The translations under genes and the position numbers were made by a program. A DNA stretch of 64,000 bases from Serinibacter arcticus (GTDB taxonomy: Bacteria; Actinomycetota; Actinomycetes; Actinomycetales; Beutenbergiaceae), in contig NZ_RHPJ01000001.1 of the NCBI RefSeq assembly GCF_004786095.1, positions 434,001 to 498,000 on the forward strand. Direction: 5' to 3'. Below, piece after piece: positions 51,564 to 61,571 of this stretch (within the stretch, counting starts at the first letter, position 1; every line of letters starts with the position of its first letter). The notes below the pieces were generated by a model that was not told where the DNA came from, did no database searches, and saw nothing but the letters and a program-made list of their open reading frames with translations.

Positions 51564-52889
51564 TCACCTCCCCCAGACCCGCATCAGGAAGGCTGCCATC
51601 GCGTCCCGGTTGACGGGCTGGAGGGGGCGGAACGTGCCGTCGCCGAAGCCGTTCGTGAGGTACTCGGCGGCCATCCAGGAGATCTCGCGGTGGAACGGCG
51701 ACGTGGTGGACACGTCGGGGAACCTCGATGCCACCGGTGTTACGAAACGCGTGGTGCTGGACCGTGGCGTGTCAGCCCACCGGCCGAAGGCGTCGACGTA
51801 GCGGTAGAGGAAGGCCGCCATCGCGTCCCGGCCCACGGGTTCGAGCGGTCGGAAGGTGCCGTCCAGCCACCCCGTCGAGATCCCGGAGTCGGCCAACCAG
51901 GTGATCTCCTTGTAGAACTGGGTGCCGACGGGGACGTCGGCGAAGGGTGAGGCCTCGGGCGCGGTGAACGGCGGTTCGCCGGCGAGACGGTAGAGGAACG
52001 CGGCCATCGCGTCACGGTTGACGCTCTGCAGCGGCGCGAACCGGCCGTCGGGGAAGCCGGTGGCGACCCCTCGGTCCTTGACCCACGCGATCTCTCGTGC
52101 GAACTGGTTCGAGGCGAGCACGTCGGTGAAGACGTCCGGAACCACGATGGCACCCAGCGCGGTCGTCGTGCCCAGCCGCGCGGACACGGGCATCAGGGCC
52201 CCCTCGGTCGCGAGCGCCGGTCCGGCAGGGGTGTCGATCAACACGTGCTCGCCGAGGAACGTCTCGACGCGCAGGCCGTAGGTCGTCGAGGAGAGTCCCG
52301 GCACCAGGAGCCGGGCGGAGCCGTCACCACTGCCGGTGCGTTCCGCCGAGGCCCCCGCAGGGGTCGCCGAGGCGCCGAGGAGAGTGACGTCCGCCCCGGC
52401 GGAGTCGACGAGCCGTCCCGTGATCGTCCCGCCGAGAGGCATCGAAACCGGGCCGAGCTCCCGCCAGCTGGATCCGATCGTGACCACGGGGGCCGTTCCG
52501 GACTCGTTGCTCACCCACCGCCCGGCGTCGTCGAGCCAGCCCGACGGGTAGAGGTTCGTCCTCCGGTCCTGGTTGAGCGCGACGGTGTGCGGGCCCGGGG
52601 AGAGCTGCGTGATCGCGTGAGACTGCCTGTCGCGGTGGATGACCATGCCGTGCCGGGTCGGCCCTCCCGCCGGCCCGACCGGCGTCACCTGGAGCAGGAG
52701 AAGATCGGCCGCGGGTCCGTCCAGGACCACGGTGAGCCTCGTCGTCGACCCGACGGCCTCGGCGGAGCTCGGAGCGGGGGCGCTGACGACGACGAGCGCG
52801 GCACAGGCGAGCGCGGCGAGAGCGGCGGTCGTCCCGCGGCGGGCCCGTGCCGTGAGGGAGGTGGCGCGGGGGCGCCCGGTCGGGGACAT
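51564..52889 (-). CDS. Secreted SLH-domain protein, copy 2
   Basis: Exported cell-surface protein, 441 residues. Signal peptide to about residue 44, an N-terminal domain opening with TRLTVVLDG, a carboxypeptidase-like/Ig-like segment (GTITGRLVDSAGADV), then three SLH repeats from about 250 to the end, each with a F-x-D-V start, an I-x-W core, GxxDGxFxPLxPV and RDAMAAFL. SLH domains anchor proteins to pyruvylated wall polymers. The usual TRAE motif reads NRDA or GRDA. Its ATG overlaps the stop of the paralogue upstream (TGATG). Confidence 0.88.
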   Translation of the reverse strand: MSPTGRPRATSLTARARRGTTAALAALACAALVVVSAPAPSSAEAVGSTTRLTVVLDGPAADLLLLQVTPVGPAGGPTRHGMVIHRDRQSHAITQLSPGPHTVALNQDRRTNLYPSGWLDDAGRWVSNESGTAPVVTIGSSWRELGPVSMPLGGTITGRLVDSAGADVTLLGASATPAGASAERTGSGDGSARLLVPGLSSTTYGLRVETFLGEHVLIDTPAGPALATEGALMPVSARLGTTTALGAIVVPDVFTDVLASNQFAREIAWVKDRGVATGFPDGRFAPLQSVNRDAMAAFLYRLAGEPPFTAPEASPFADVPVGTQFYKEITWLADSGISTGWLDGTFRPLEPVGRDAMAAFLYRYVDAFGRWADTPRSSTTRFVTPVASRFPDVSTTSPFHREISWMAAEYLTNGFGDGTFRPLQPVNRDAMAAFLMRVWGR

Positions 52890-54136
52890 CAGAAGCCTCT
52901 CGAGCGGTGGAGGAAGGCGGCGACGGCGTCGCGCTGCACGGGATCCGACGGTCGGAAAGAGCCGTCCGGGTAGCCGGTGGACACCGAACGGTAGGACATC
53001 CAGGCCATCTCCCTGAAGAACGGTGTCGAGGTCGTCAGATCGGTGAACGGGCTCGTCGACGGTGCCTGGAACCCCGCGGTCGTCGACTGCGACGTGCCTC
53101 GCCAGTGGCCCGCGACGCTCACGTAGCGGAACAGGAAGGCCGACATGGCGTCACGGGCCACCGGCTGCAGCGGACGAAAGGTGCCGTCCGGCCAGCCGGT
53201 GCTGATCCCGGTCGACGCGAGCCACGTGATCTCGCGGTAGAAGGCCGCGGAGGGAGGCACGTCGACGAACGGTGAGACAGCAGGGGGATCGAAGAACGGT
53301 CGCCCCGCCATCCGGTAGAGGAACGCCGCCATCGCGTCGCGGTTCACGGGTGCCCGGGGGCGGAAGGACCCGTCGTCGTAACCGTTGACGATGCCCCCTT
53401 CGCGCGCCCAAGCGATCTCCGTCGAGAACTGATTCGTGGCACGGACGTCGGCGAACACGTCCCGGACGATCACATCACCGAGGTCGGTGGTCGACCCCAG
53501 GGCGAGACCGGGGGCGAACGGGTCGCCCGTGCGACTCATCACGAGCCCGTGCGGCCCCTCGACCAGGCGGTACCGCTGCCCGATCACATCGGCCTCGACC
53601 GTGTATCCCGTCTCCGCGAGTCCGCTCAGCCCGAAGGCGCCGCTCGTGCCCGATGTGATGCGGGTCGGCTGGCTGAGGTCCTGAGCCGTTGCGTAGACGT
53701 TCATGGCCTGGACGGGAGCTCCTGCGGAGTCGACCAGACGGCCCGTCAACCCCGCACCGGCCGGGACCGTGACCGGGCCGACCGAGACCGGGCTCGTGCC
53801 GACCTCCACCAGGGGTGGCGGTGCCGTCGTTCGGGGAAGGGACCGACCGTCGGGCGCCACCCAGACGGTCGGACGGTCGTCGAACGACACCTGGACGCTG
53901 TACCGGCCCGGCTGCAGACCGAGGAACACCGCAGGCTCGCGCGCGCCCTGCGCGATCACGGCAGAGCTGCGGTATCCCTCGACCTCACCGACCCCGGAGA
54001 CGTTGACGAAGGCCCGTCCAGCATCCGGATCCGCCAGGACGACCGTCAGACGTGTGCCCGGCGCAGCCATCGCGGGAGCGATCCCGATGCAGGCGGCGAG
54101 CAGCGCCACGACGATGACGGAGAGCACTCTGCGCAC
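52889..54136 (-). CDS. Secreted SLH-domain protein, copy 1
   Basis: Paralogue of the next gene with the same layout, 415 residues: signal peptide (VRRVLSVIVVALLAACIGIAP, cleavage after AMA), N-terminal TRLTVVLAD domain, GRLVDSAGAPV segment, and three SLH repeats from about 220 (VFADVRATNQFSTEIAW; SPFVDVPPSAAFYREITW; SPFTDLTTSTPFFREMAW). No catalytic domain, so it is structural or adhesive. Start set at GTG 54136 with AAGGA 6 bases upstream, not the ATG ten codons earlier. Translationally coupled to its copy. Confidence 0.88.
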   Translation of the reverse strand: MRRVLSVIVVALLAACIGIAPAMAAPGTRLTVVLADPDAGRAFVNVSGVGEVEGYRSSAVIAQGAREPAVFLGLQPGRYSVQVSFDDRPTVWVAPDGRSLPRTTAPPPLVEVGTSPVSVGPVTVPAGAGLTGRLVDSAGAPVQAMNVYATAQDLSQPTRITSGTSGAFGLSGLAETGYTVEADVIGQRYRLVEGPHGLVMSRTGDPFAPGLALGSTTDLGDVIVRDVFADVRATNQFSTEIAWAREGGIVNGYDDGSFRPRAPVNRDAMAAFLYRMAGRPFFDPPAVSPFVDVPPSAAFYREITWLASTGISTGWPDGTFRPLQPVARDAMSAFLFRYVSVAGHWRGTSQSTTAGFQAPSTSPFTDLTTSTPFFREMAWMSYRSVSTGYPDGSFRPSDPVQRDAVAAFLHRSRGF

Positions 54137-54241
54137 GGCGGTTCCTTCTCGATGAGGCCGCAGCACCGCAGCCGATGCCGCGACCCTAGCGGTCCGTCGA
54201 ACGGTGCGCGCGTCGAGGGCGCGGCGCCGGTGTCGGACGCG

Positions 54242-54949
54242 TCAGAGCAGCCGCCGCGCCGCCGCCCACCGGGTGAGCTCGTGCCGGGAGGACAGCTGCA
54301 GCTTGCGCAGCACCGCCGAGACGTGGGTCTCGACCGTCTTGATCGAGATGAACAGCTCCCCGGCGACCTCGCGGTAGGAGCGGCCGCGCGCGATCAGTCG
54401 CATCACCTCGCGCTCGCGCGCGGTCAGACGGTCCATCTCGTCGTCGTCGGCGGCCTGCTCGGCCGCGCCCGCGGCCCCGACGGCACCGAACGCGTCGAGC
54501 ACGAAGCCCGCCAGCCGAGGCGAGAAGACGGCGTCGCCCCCGGCCACCCGCACCACGGCGTCGCACAGCGCCTCGGGGCTGATGGACTTCGTGACGTAGC
54601 CGCGCGCGCCGGCGCGGATGACGCCGACGACGTCCTCCGCGGCATCGCTCACCGACAGGGCGAGGAACCGCACGCCGGGCGCCAGGTCGGCGCACTGCCT
54701 CGCCACCTCCGCGCCCCCGCCGCCGGCGCCCCCGGGCAGGTGCACGTCCAGGAGGACGACGGCGGGCCGCTCCCGCCGGACGACGGCGACGGCGCTCGGC
54801 ACGTCCGCCGCCTCGCCGACGACGTCGATCCGCGCGTCCAGGGACGCGCGCACCCCCGTCCGGAACATGTCGTGGTCGTCCACCAGCACGACCCGCACGG
54901 GCTCGCCGGGCTCCCCTGCCGCCGCTGCCGTCCGGTTGTTCTCGCTCAT
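54242..54949 (-). CDS. LuxR/NarL family response regulator
   Basis: Partner of the PspC-domain kinase; 235 residues. Acid pocket VDDHD at 23-27, phospho-Asp68 (VVLLDVHLPGG), Ser/Thr in LALSVSD, and Lys in VTKSIS. LuxR-type helix-turn-helix in the last 65 residues (LTAREREVMRLIARG, TVETHVSAVLRKL). Starts one base after the kinase stop, so the two are coupled. Likely controls the divergent pspC-like gene and the envelope response. Confidence 0.94.
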   Translation of the reverse strand: MSENNRTAAAAGEPGEPVRVVLVDDHDMFRTGVRASLDARIDVVGEAADVPSAVAVVRRERPAVVLLDVHLPGGAGGGGAEVARQCADLAPGVRFLALSVSDAAEDVVGVIRAGARGYVTKSISPEALCDAVVRVAGGDAVFSPRLAGFVLDAFGAVGAAGAAEQAADDDEMDRLTAREREVMRLIARGRSYREVAGELFISIKTVETHVSAVLRKLQLSSRHELTRWAAARRLL

Positions 54950-54950
54950 C

Positions 54951-56255
54951 TCACTCCTCGCCGTCGCCCCGGGTGTCCCGGGGAAGATAGATGCGGACCT
55001 CGGTCCCGCCGTCGGGGACCTCGCGCACGCTCGCCTGGCCGCCGCGCCGCCGCACCCGGCCGAGGATCGACTCCCGCACGCCGAACCGGTCGGCTGAGAC
55101 CGCGTCGGGGTCGAACCCGTCGCCGTGGTCGCGCACGAAGACCTCGACCTCGGTCTGCGACGCCTCCAGGTACACCGACACGGGCGGCCGCCCGTGCGCG
55201 ACCGCGTTCAGCAGCGCCTCCCGTGTCGCGGCCAGGACGGCGTGCGTCTCCTCGGTCGGGACGACGTCGCCGACCACGACCGTCTCGATCTGGGGCGCGG
55301 TGCCGTCGGTGTGGGTGCGGGTGTCCTCGATCTCCGCGACGACCTCCTTCACCTGGACCGCGAACGACGTCGCGGCCGGGGCCCGGTCGTCGTACAGCCA
55401 CGAACGCAGGTCGCGCTCCTGCGCCCGCGCGAGCCGCACCACCTCGGGCTCGGTCGAGCGGGTGCGGATGAGCGCCAGTGTCTGCAGCACCGAGTCGTGC
55501 AGGTGGGCGGCGATGTCGGCGCGCTCGGACTCGCGCTCGCGCTCGGCGCGCGCGTCGCCCAGCTCCCGCACGAGCCGGAGCCACCACGGGGCCAGCACCA
55601 GGGCGACCCCGGCGAGCACCGCGATCGCCGCGAGCGCCGACTGCACCATCACCACCGGCTCGGCCCGCTGCCCCACGAGGAGGAACACCCCCGTGGCGGT
55701 GATCGCGATCCCGCCCGCGAGGCGTGCCACCCGCACGCGGCCGGTGATCGCGCCGTGGCCGTGACCCGCACCTCCCGGGCGCCGCGCGTCGAGCTCGCTC
55801 CATGCGAGCGCGGCGCCGGCGAGCAGCAGCAGCACCGGCACGACCCAGTTCTGGCCGGGCCCCTCCCCGAGCCGCGACGCCAGCAGGAGCGCGGCGACCG
55901 CGAGCAGGCCGAGGGCGACGACGACGTCGCTCACCTTCAGACCGCGGCGCGTCCCGCCCTCGGCGGCCGTCAGGGGGCGCGCGAGCCGGGCCCATGCGGG
56001 GGCGGCGGGCTCGCGTCCCGGGGTGCCCGGCGGGATCGTGACCCACCAGAAGACGTAGGCGAGCGCCCCGACGCCGCCGAGCAGCGTGGCCAGCGCCAGG
56101 ACGGCGCGGACGATCCGCACGTCGATCCCCAGGTGCGCCGCGAGGCCCGCGGCCACCCCGGCGATCCAGCGGCCCCGCTGCGGGCGCAGCAGCCGCACGC
56201 GCGACGGCGCGGGGGCGGCCGGGCGGTGCGGCGCCGGGGGGACGGGTGTGCTCAC
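54951..56255 (-). CDS. PspC-domain sensor histidine kinase
   Basis: 434 residues. An N-terminal PspC domain (about 24-76: RGRWIAGVAAGLAAHLG then RAVLALATLLGGVGALAYVFWW) is joined to four more helices (to about 215) and a HisKA_3-type kinase with AHLHDSVLQTLALI near 248-261. The ATPase domain has ATREALLNAVAHG (N-box); the last G-box is FGVRESILGRVRRRGG. PspC couples such kinases to membrane or envelope stress. GTG start; CACGAT 6 bases upstream. Divergent from a second PspC protein. Confidence 0.92.
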   Translation of the reverse strand: MSTPVPPAPHRPAAPAPSRVRLLRPQRGRWIAGVAAGLAAHLGIDVRIVRAVLALATLLGGVGALAYVFWWVTIPPGTPGREPAAPAWARLARPLTAAEGGTRRGLKVSDVVVALGLLAVAALLLASRLGEGPGQNWVVPVLLLLAGAALAWSELDARRPGGAGHGHGAITGRVRVARLAGGIAITATGVFLLVGQRAEPVVMVQSALAAIAVLAGVALVLAPWWLRLVRELGDARAERERESERADIAAHLHDSVLQTLALIRTRSTEPEVVRLARAQERDLRSWLYDDRAPAATSFAVQVKEVVAEIEDTRTHTDGTAPQIETVVVGDVVPTEETHAVLAATREALLNAVAHGRPPVSVYLEASQTEVEVFVRDHGDGFDPDAVSADRFGVRESILGRVRRRGGQASVREVPDGGTEVRIYLPRDTRGDGEE

Positions 56256-56261
56256 CCGACG

Positions 56262-56267
56262 ATCGTG
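56262..56267 (-). promoter_or_regulatory. Weak -10-like box CACGAT before PspC kinase gene
   Basis: CACGAT ends 6 bases before the GTG; same spacing as the leaderless promoters elsewhere. Confidence 0.3.
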
Positions 56268-56368
56268 GCACGCAACGGCGGCCCCCGACCCCCCGTCGGG
56301 GCGATCTCAGGGTCGGACGGGGCGAGAATCAGGGCGGTCCCCGATGGCTGGCCCGCCGTTCTCACCGC

Positions 56369-56374
56369 CAGGCT
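56369..56374 (+). promoter_or_regulatory. Weak -10-like box CAGGCT before PspC/LiaF-like gene
   Basis: CAGGCT ends 7 bases before the ATG of the PspC membrane protein; no ribosome-binding site is seen. Confidence 0.3.
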
Positions 56375-56381
56375 GGGTGCC

Positions 56382-57818
56382 ATGTCCACACCACTCGAAC
56401 CACCGCCGAGCACCCCCGCCGGCGGGAGCACGCCGCCCACCACCCAGCCGTTCTGGACGTGGGTGCGTGATCTCGGCATCCGCCGCAGCCAGGAGCGGTG
56501 GATCGGCGGCGTCGCCGGCGGTGTCGCCGCCCGCTGGGGCCTCGACCCGCTCGTGGTCCGCGGCCTGTTCGCCGCCTCGCTCCTCCTGGGTGGCGTGGGC
56601 TTCCTCGCGTACGGCGTCGCCTGGGCGCTGCTGCCCGAGCCCGACGGCCGCATCCACGCCGAGCGCGCGCTGCGGGGTCACGGTGACTCGGCGCTCGTCG
56701 GGATCGGCCTCTTCGTCGTGGCCGGCATCGGTCCGGCGAGCTGGTTCGGTGCCGGCTGGGCCGGCGACGGCGCGTGGAACGGTCTGCGCGGCACCGGGTG
56801 GATCGTCGTCGCGCTCCTCGTCTACCTGTACGTGCGCCACCGCCGGACGGGGAAGGGTGCGCACCGGAACGGCGGTCAGAACGGCGCCGGCGGTGCGGGC
56901 CCGACCCCGCAGCCCTCCGGAGCGGCGCCGCTGTGGGGATCGGCCGCTCCGAGCGCCGCGACCTCGCCGGCACCCACGGTGCAGGACCTGCAGGATCCGT
57001 ACGGATCGCCCGCCGCCGCCGTCTCGACCACACCGTTCGAGACCGTCGTGCTGCCTGACGCCTCCGCATCCTCGAGCTCCGCCGCCGCAGGCGCCTCCTC
57101 CCCGTCGGGATCCGCCCCCTGGGCGGCCTCGTACGCCGCACCCAGGCCGCCGGCCCCGCTGGTGCGGGGTCCGGGCGGGGCGATGGTCGCCGTCGTCGCC
57201 GCCCTGGCGATCCTCACGGTCGCCGGCCTGCTCCTCGCCAACCGGGCGGGCGTGGTCGCCGGGTCCGGCTGGGCGCTGACCGTCGGTGTGCTCGTCACGC
57301 TCGTCGGGGTCGCCACCGTCGTCACGGGTCTCCGGGGTCGCCGCAGCGGCATCCTGATGCTGTTCGCGATCGTCGGTCTGGTCGCGGCGCCGTCGGCCCT
57401 CACCAACGCGCAGGGCTGGAACTGGGACTGGGAGGGCCAGCAGGTCTTCGGCGAGGTCGACATCACGCCGACCACGCGCGACGAGGCCGCCGCCGCCGTC
57501 AGCATCGGGGCGGGATCGGCGCGCATCGACCTCACGCAGGTGCCGCTGACCGACGAGACCCTGACCGTGCCGATCTCGATCAACGCCGGCGAGATCGTCG
57601 TGGTCGTGCCGCAGGGCGCCGACGTCCGCGCCGACCTCGACATGTTCGCGGGCGAGGTCAGCTGGACCGTCGACGGTCAGGACGAGCACGTCTCCGGCCG
57701 TCTGCCGGACGAGCTCGTCTACTCCACCGACAGCGTCGCCGACGGCGCGCAGCCCCAGCTCGTGCTCGACCTGCAGGTCGGCGCCGGCGACGTCCAGATC
57801 ACGGAGGCCACCTCATGA
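56382..57818 (+). CDS. PspC-domain membrane protein with LiaF-like (toastrack) C-terminus
   Basis: 478 residues. A PspC domain (about 35-88: QERWIGGVAGGVAARWG, LLLGGVGFLAYGVAWALLPEPDGR) is followed by helices, a Ser/Ala/Pro-rich linker, three more helices (about 270-340), and a beta-helical C-terminal domain (from about 350) with FGEVDIT, SIGAGSARIDL, ISINAGEIVVVVPQGADVR, the toastrack/LiaF C-terminal pattern. Such proteins sit with kinase-regulator pairs in envelope-stress modules, and the divergent kinase here also has PspC. Stop overlaps the next gene (ATGA). Confidence 0.88.
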   Translation: MSTPLEPPPSTPAGGSTPPTTQPFWTWVRDLGIRRSQERWIGGVAGGVAARWGLDPLVVRGLFAASLLLGGVGFLAYGVAWALLPEPDGRIHAERALRGHGDSALVGIGLFVVAGIGPASWFGAGWAGDGAWNGLRGTGWIVVALLVYLYVRHRRTGKGAHRNGGQNGAGGAGPTPQPSGAAPLWGSAAPSAATSPAPTVQDLQDPYGSPAAAVSTTPFETVVLPDASASSSSAAAGASSPSGSAPWAASYAAPRPPAPLVRGPGGAMVAVVAALAILTVAGLLLANRAGVVAGSGWALTVGVLVTLVGVATVVTGLRGRRSGILMLFAIVGLVAAPSALTNAQGWNWDWEGQQVFGEVDITPTTRDEAAAAVSIGAGSARIDLTQVPLTDETLTVPISINAGEIVVVVPQGADVRADLDMFAGEVSWTVDGQDEHVSGRLPDELVYSTDSVADGAQPQLVLDLQVGAGDVQITEATS

Positions 57819-58108
57819 GCAGCACACCGCACGACCGCACGTTCGACACCGCTCACACGGCGCCCGGTGCGACGCCACCCGTCACGCCGTTCGGGCCGCA
57901 CACCCCGGAGCGCCCGATCGCGCGCGGTCCGCGCCCCGGCACGGTGGTCTGGGGGCTGGTCGTGATCGCGGTGGGCGTCCTGACGATCGTCGTCTCGACC
58001 GGGTTCTCGCTCGACCTCGAGCTGACCGCGATCATCGGACTCGCGGCCGCCGGGGTGCTGCTGCTGCTCACCGCGGTCATCGGCTCGGCCCGCGGCCGGC
58101 GTCGCTGA
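57815..58108 (+). CDS. Small two-helix membrane protein
   Basis: 97 residues; about 40 hydrophilic N-terminal residues, two transmembrane helices (about 43-62 and 68-90) with FSLDLELTAII between, and an Arg-rich end. Family not recognised. It overlaps the PspC/LiaF-like gene by four bases, so it belongs to the envelope-stress module, possibly as a LiaI-like partner (inferred from layout only). Confidence 0.8.
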   Translation: MSSTPHDRTFDTAHTAPGATPPVTPFGPHTPERPIARGPRPGTVVWGLVVIAVGVLTIVVSTGFSLDLELTAIIGLAAAGVLLLLTAVIGSARGRRR

Positions 58109-58135
58109 CACCGCCTGCGGCCCCCGCACCACACC

Positions 58136-58180
58136 CGTGGGGAGGATCCGCGTGCACCCCGCACGCGGATCCTCCCCACG
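58136..58180. terminator. Bidirectional terminator after envelope-stress module
   Basis: Perfect 20-bp inverted repeat (arms 58136-58155 and 58161-58180, 5-base loop ACCCC) between convergent genes; the strongest hairpin in the window. Confidence 0.85.
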
Positions 58181-58210
58181 AGGCACGCCGACGTCCCGTC
58201 GGACGTCGTG

Positions 58211-59353
58211 TCAGAAGCGGACGAGGCGACGCGCCCTGGCGTACTCGCGCTCGGCGGCGGCGAGCACGTCGCTCCACGCGGTCGCCGGCGGCACGGCGCG
58301 GTTGTGCGCGGTGATCCCGGCCAGCAGCCCGTTCTCGAGCGCGAGGCGGACGACGGCGGAGACCAGTCCCGCGTCGTCGCCGGCCAGCAGCCCCTCGCGC
58401 TCGTGCGTGACGAAGGTGCCGATCCCGGTGCCCGCCAGCGCGACCACCGGCAGCCCCGACGCACGCGCCTCGAGCGCGGCGATGCCGAAGGCCTCCAGCC
58501 GCGCCGGCGAGAGGAAGGCGTCGTGCCGCGCGTACAGCGCGGGGAGCTCGGCACGCGGCACGCGGCCGAGCAGGTGGAGCGATCCGGCCACGCCCAGGCG
58601 CTCGGCCTCGCGGCGCACGCGCGCGAGGTCCGGCCCGTCCCCGGCGATCGTCAGCTGGACGGTGCCGTCCCCCAGCACCGTGCGCGCGGCCGCCAGCGTG
58701 CGCACGAGGGTCCTCGTGCGCTTGCGGGGCGCGACGCGCTGCGTGGCCACGAGGCGGAGCACACCGTCCGCCGTCCGCGGGCCCGTGCCGGCGGCGGGCG
58801 CCCAGGCGGCCAGGTCGAGCCCGTTGGGCAGCACGCCGACGTCACCGGGCAGGCCGTCGACCGGGAACGCCTGCGCGACCCGCGCCGCCGCGACGTCGCT
58901 GACCGCGGACAGCGCCGCGCTTTCGCCGTCCCAGTCGAGCGCGCGGGCACCGAGGCGCAGCGGTCGCTCGACGCCGTCGAGCATGCAGTGCCACGTGATC
59001 GCGAGCGGGAGGTCGGCGGCGCGTGCGGCCCGCGCGCCCTGGAACGCGAACGGTGACAGGACCCCCGCCTGGACGTGCACGACGTCGGGCGCCAGCGCGC
59101 GAAGCCGCCGCGCGATCAGCGAGCCGCCGCGCGGGTTGACCGGGAGTCCGGCCACGAGGCGCGAGGCGAGGCGGTGCACCCGCACGCCGTCCGGCGTCGT
59201 GGTCACGGAGCGGTAGGCCTCGCCGTCGGCCGTCGCGGTCAGCACGTGCACCTCGTGCCCGGCGGCCACCTGGTGGCTCGCGAGATCGCCGACCTGCGTC
59301 TCGATCCCGCCCACCCGGGGGGCGAAGCAGTCCGAGACGTGCACGATCCTCAT
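58211..59353 (-). CDS. Family 4 glycosyltransferase (GT-B)
   Basis: 380 residues. N-terminal Rossmann domain with HVSDCFAPRVGGIETQVGDLA (the GGxE acceptor loop) and DVVHVQAGVLSP; C-terminal donor domain with LHLLGRVPRAELPALY and the E-x7-E region SPARLEAFGIAALEARASGLPVVA. Typical retaining GT4, transferring mannose, glucose or similar from a nucleotide sugar onto a lipid or glycan. It starts 28 bases after guaA, so it is likely in the same transcript. Acceptor unknown. Confidence 0.92.
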   Translation of the reverse strand: MRIVHVSDCFAPRVGGIETQVGDLASHQVAAGHEVHVLTATADGEAYRSVTTTPDGVRVHRLASRLVAGLPVNPRGGSLIARRLRALAPDVVHVQAGVLSPFAFQGARAARAADLPLAITWHCMLDGVERPLRLGARALDWDGESAALSAVSDVAAARVAQAFPVDGLPGDVGVLPNGLDLAAWAPAAGTGPRTADGVLRLVATQRVAPRKRTRTLVRTLAAARTVLGDGTVQLTIAGDGPDLARVRREAERLGVAGSLHLLGRVPRAELPALYARHDAFLSPARLEAFGIAALEARASGLPVVALAGTGIGTFVTHEREGLLAGDDAGLVSAVVRLALENGLLAGITAHNRAVPPATAWSDVLAAAEREYARARRLVRF

Positions 59354-59381
59354 CCCGCCGCCGCCCTCGGGCCCACGGGGA

Positions 59382-60962
<1,581 letters not shown>

Positions 60963-60968
60963 GCCCCC

Positions 60969-60974
60969 AGTTTA
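60969..60974 (-). promoter_or_regulatory. -10 box TAAACT, likely leaderless promoter of guaA
   Basis: TAAACT ends 6 bases before the guaA GTG, in the 20-base gap after the DUF3817 gene. Confidence 0.5.
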
Positions 60975-60982
60975 GGCCGCGG

Positions 60983-61420
60983 TCAGGAGGTGCCGGCGTC
61001 GTGCCCGGACGGCGGGACGACGCGGACCGGCACGGCACGTGCGACCTCGACCGGCCAGCGCGACGCACGCGCCTCCACGACGAACGACAGCACGGGAACG
61101 ACACCGCCGAGCACCATGATCACGATCCGCCCGAAGCCCCAGCGCGCCTTCGACCAGACGTCGAAGGCGGTGACGATGTAGACGACGTAGATCCAGCCGT
61201 GCACGAACGGCACCCAGCCGAGCACGGCGTCGACACCGTCGACGCGCAGCACGTACTTGAGCACCATCTCCACGCACAGCAGCAGCAGGAACCCACCCGT
61301 GATGAACGCCATCACGCGGTAGCGCTGGAACGGCTTGCGCGTGCGCGGCGCGTCCTTGGCGAACGGGGCGGTCTCTCCTCCGGCGTCGGGGGTGGCGGAC
61401 GACGGCGCAGCCTGGCTCAT
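60983..61420 (-). CDS. DUF3817 family membrane protein
   Basis: 145 residues with three hydrophobic helices (about 36-55, 68-90 and 98-115). FITGGFLLLLCVEM, GWVPFVHGWIYVVYIVTAFD and RWGFGRIVIMVLGGVVPVLSF are the actinobacterial DUF3817 pattern, and placement just upstream of guaA is usual. Function unknown. ATG 61420 with GGAAGGAAG upstream. Confidence 0.85.
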   Translation of the reverse strand: MSQAAPSSATPDAGGETAPFAKDAPRTRKPFQRYRVMAFITGGFLLLLCVEMVLKYVLRVDGVDAVLGWVPFVHGWIYVVYIVTAFDVWSKARWGFGRIVIMVLGGVVPVLSFVVEARASRWPVEVARAVPVRVVPPSGHDAGTS

Positions 61421-61534
61421 GGCGTTCTTCCTTCCGGGGGCGTGACCCCATCCTCCCGCACCCGCCGCGACGCTCGCGCAGCCGTGACGGCCGCCGCCCG
61501 CCGAGCGGCCCGCCCTCCGTGTCCCGTAATCCTG

Positions 61535-61564
61535 TTGGTCGAGGCCGTGGGCGCTGCCTACTGT
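61535..61564 (+). promoter_or_regulatory. Promoter of ABC exporter pair (TTGGTC-18-TACTGT)
   Basis: -35-like TTGGTC (61535-61540), an 18-base spacer and -10 TACTGT (61559-61564) ending 7 bases before GTG 61572. The GTG at 61563 overlaps the -10 box, so 61572 is the better start and the mRNA is probably leaderless. Confidence 0.5.
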
Positions 61565-61571
61565 GGAGCAC

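Noticed and set aside
61563-61571. GTG 61563 as start of the exporter half
   Set aside because: It overlaps the probable -10 box TACTGT; GTG 61572 has the spacing of other leaderless starts.
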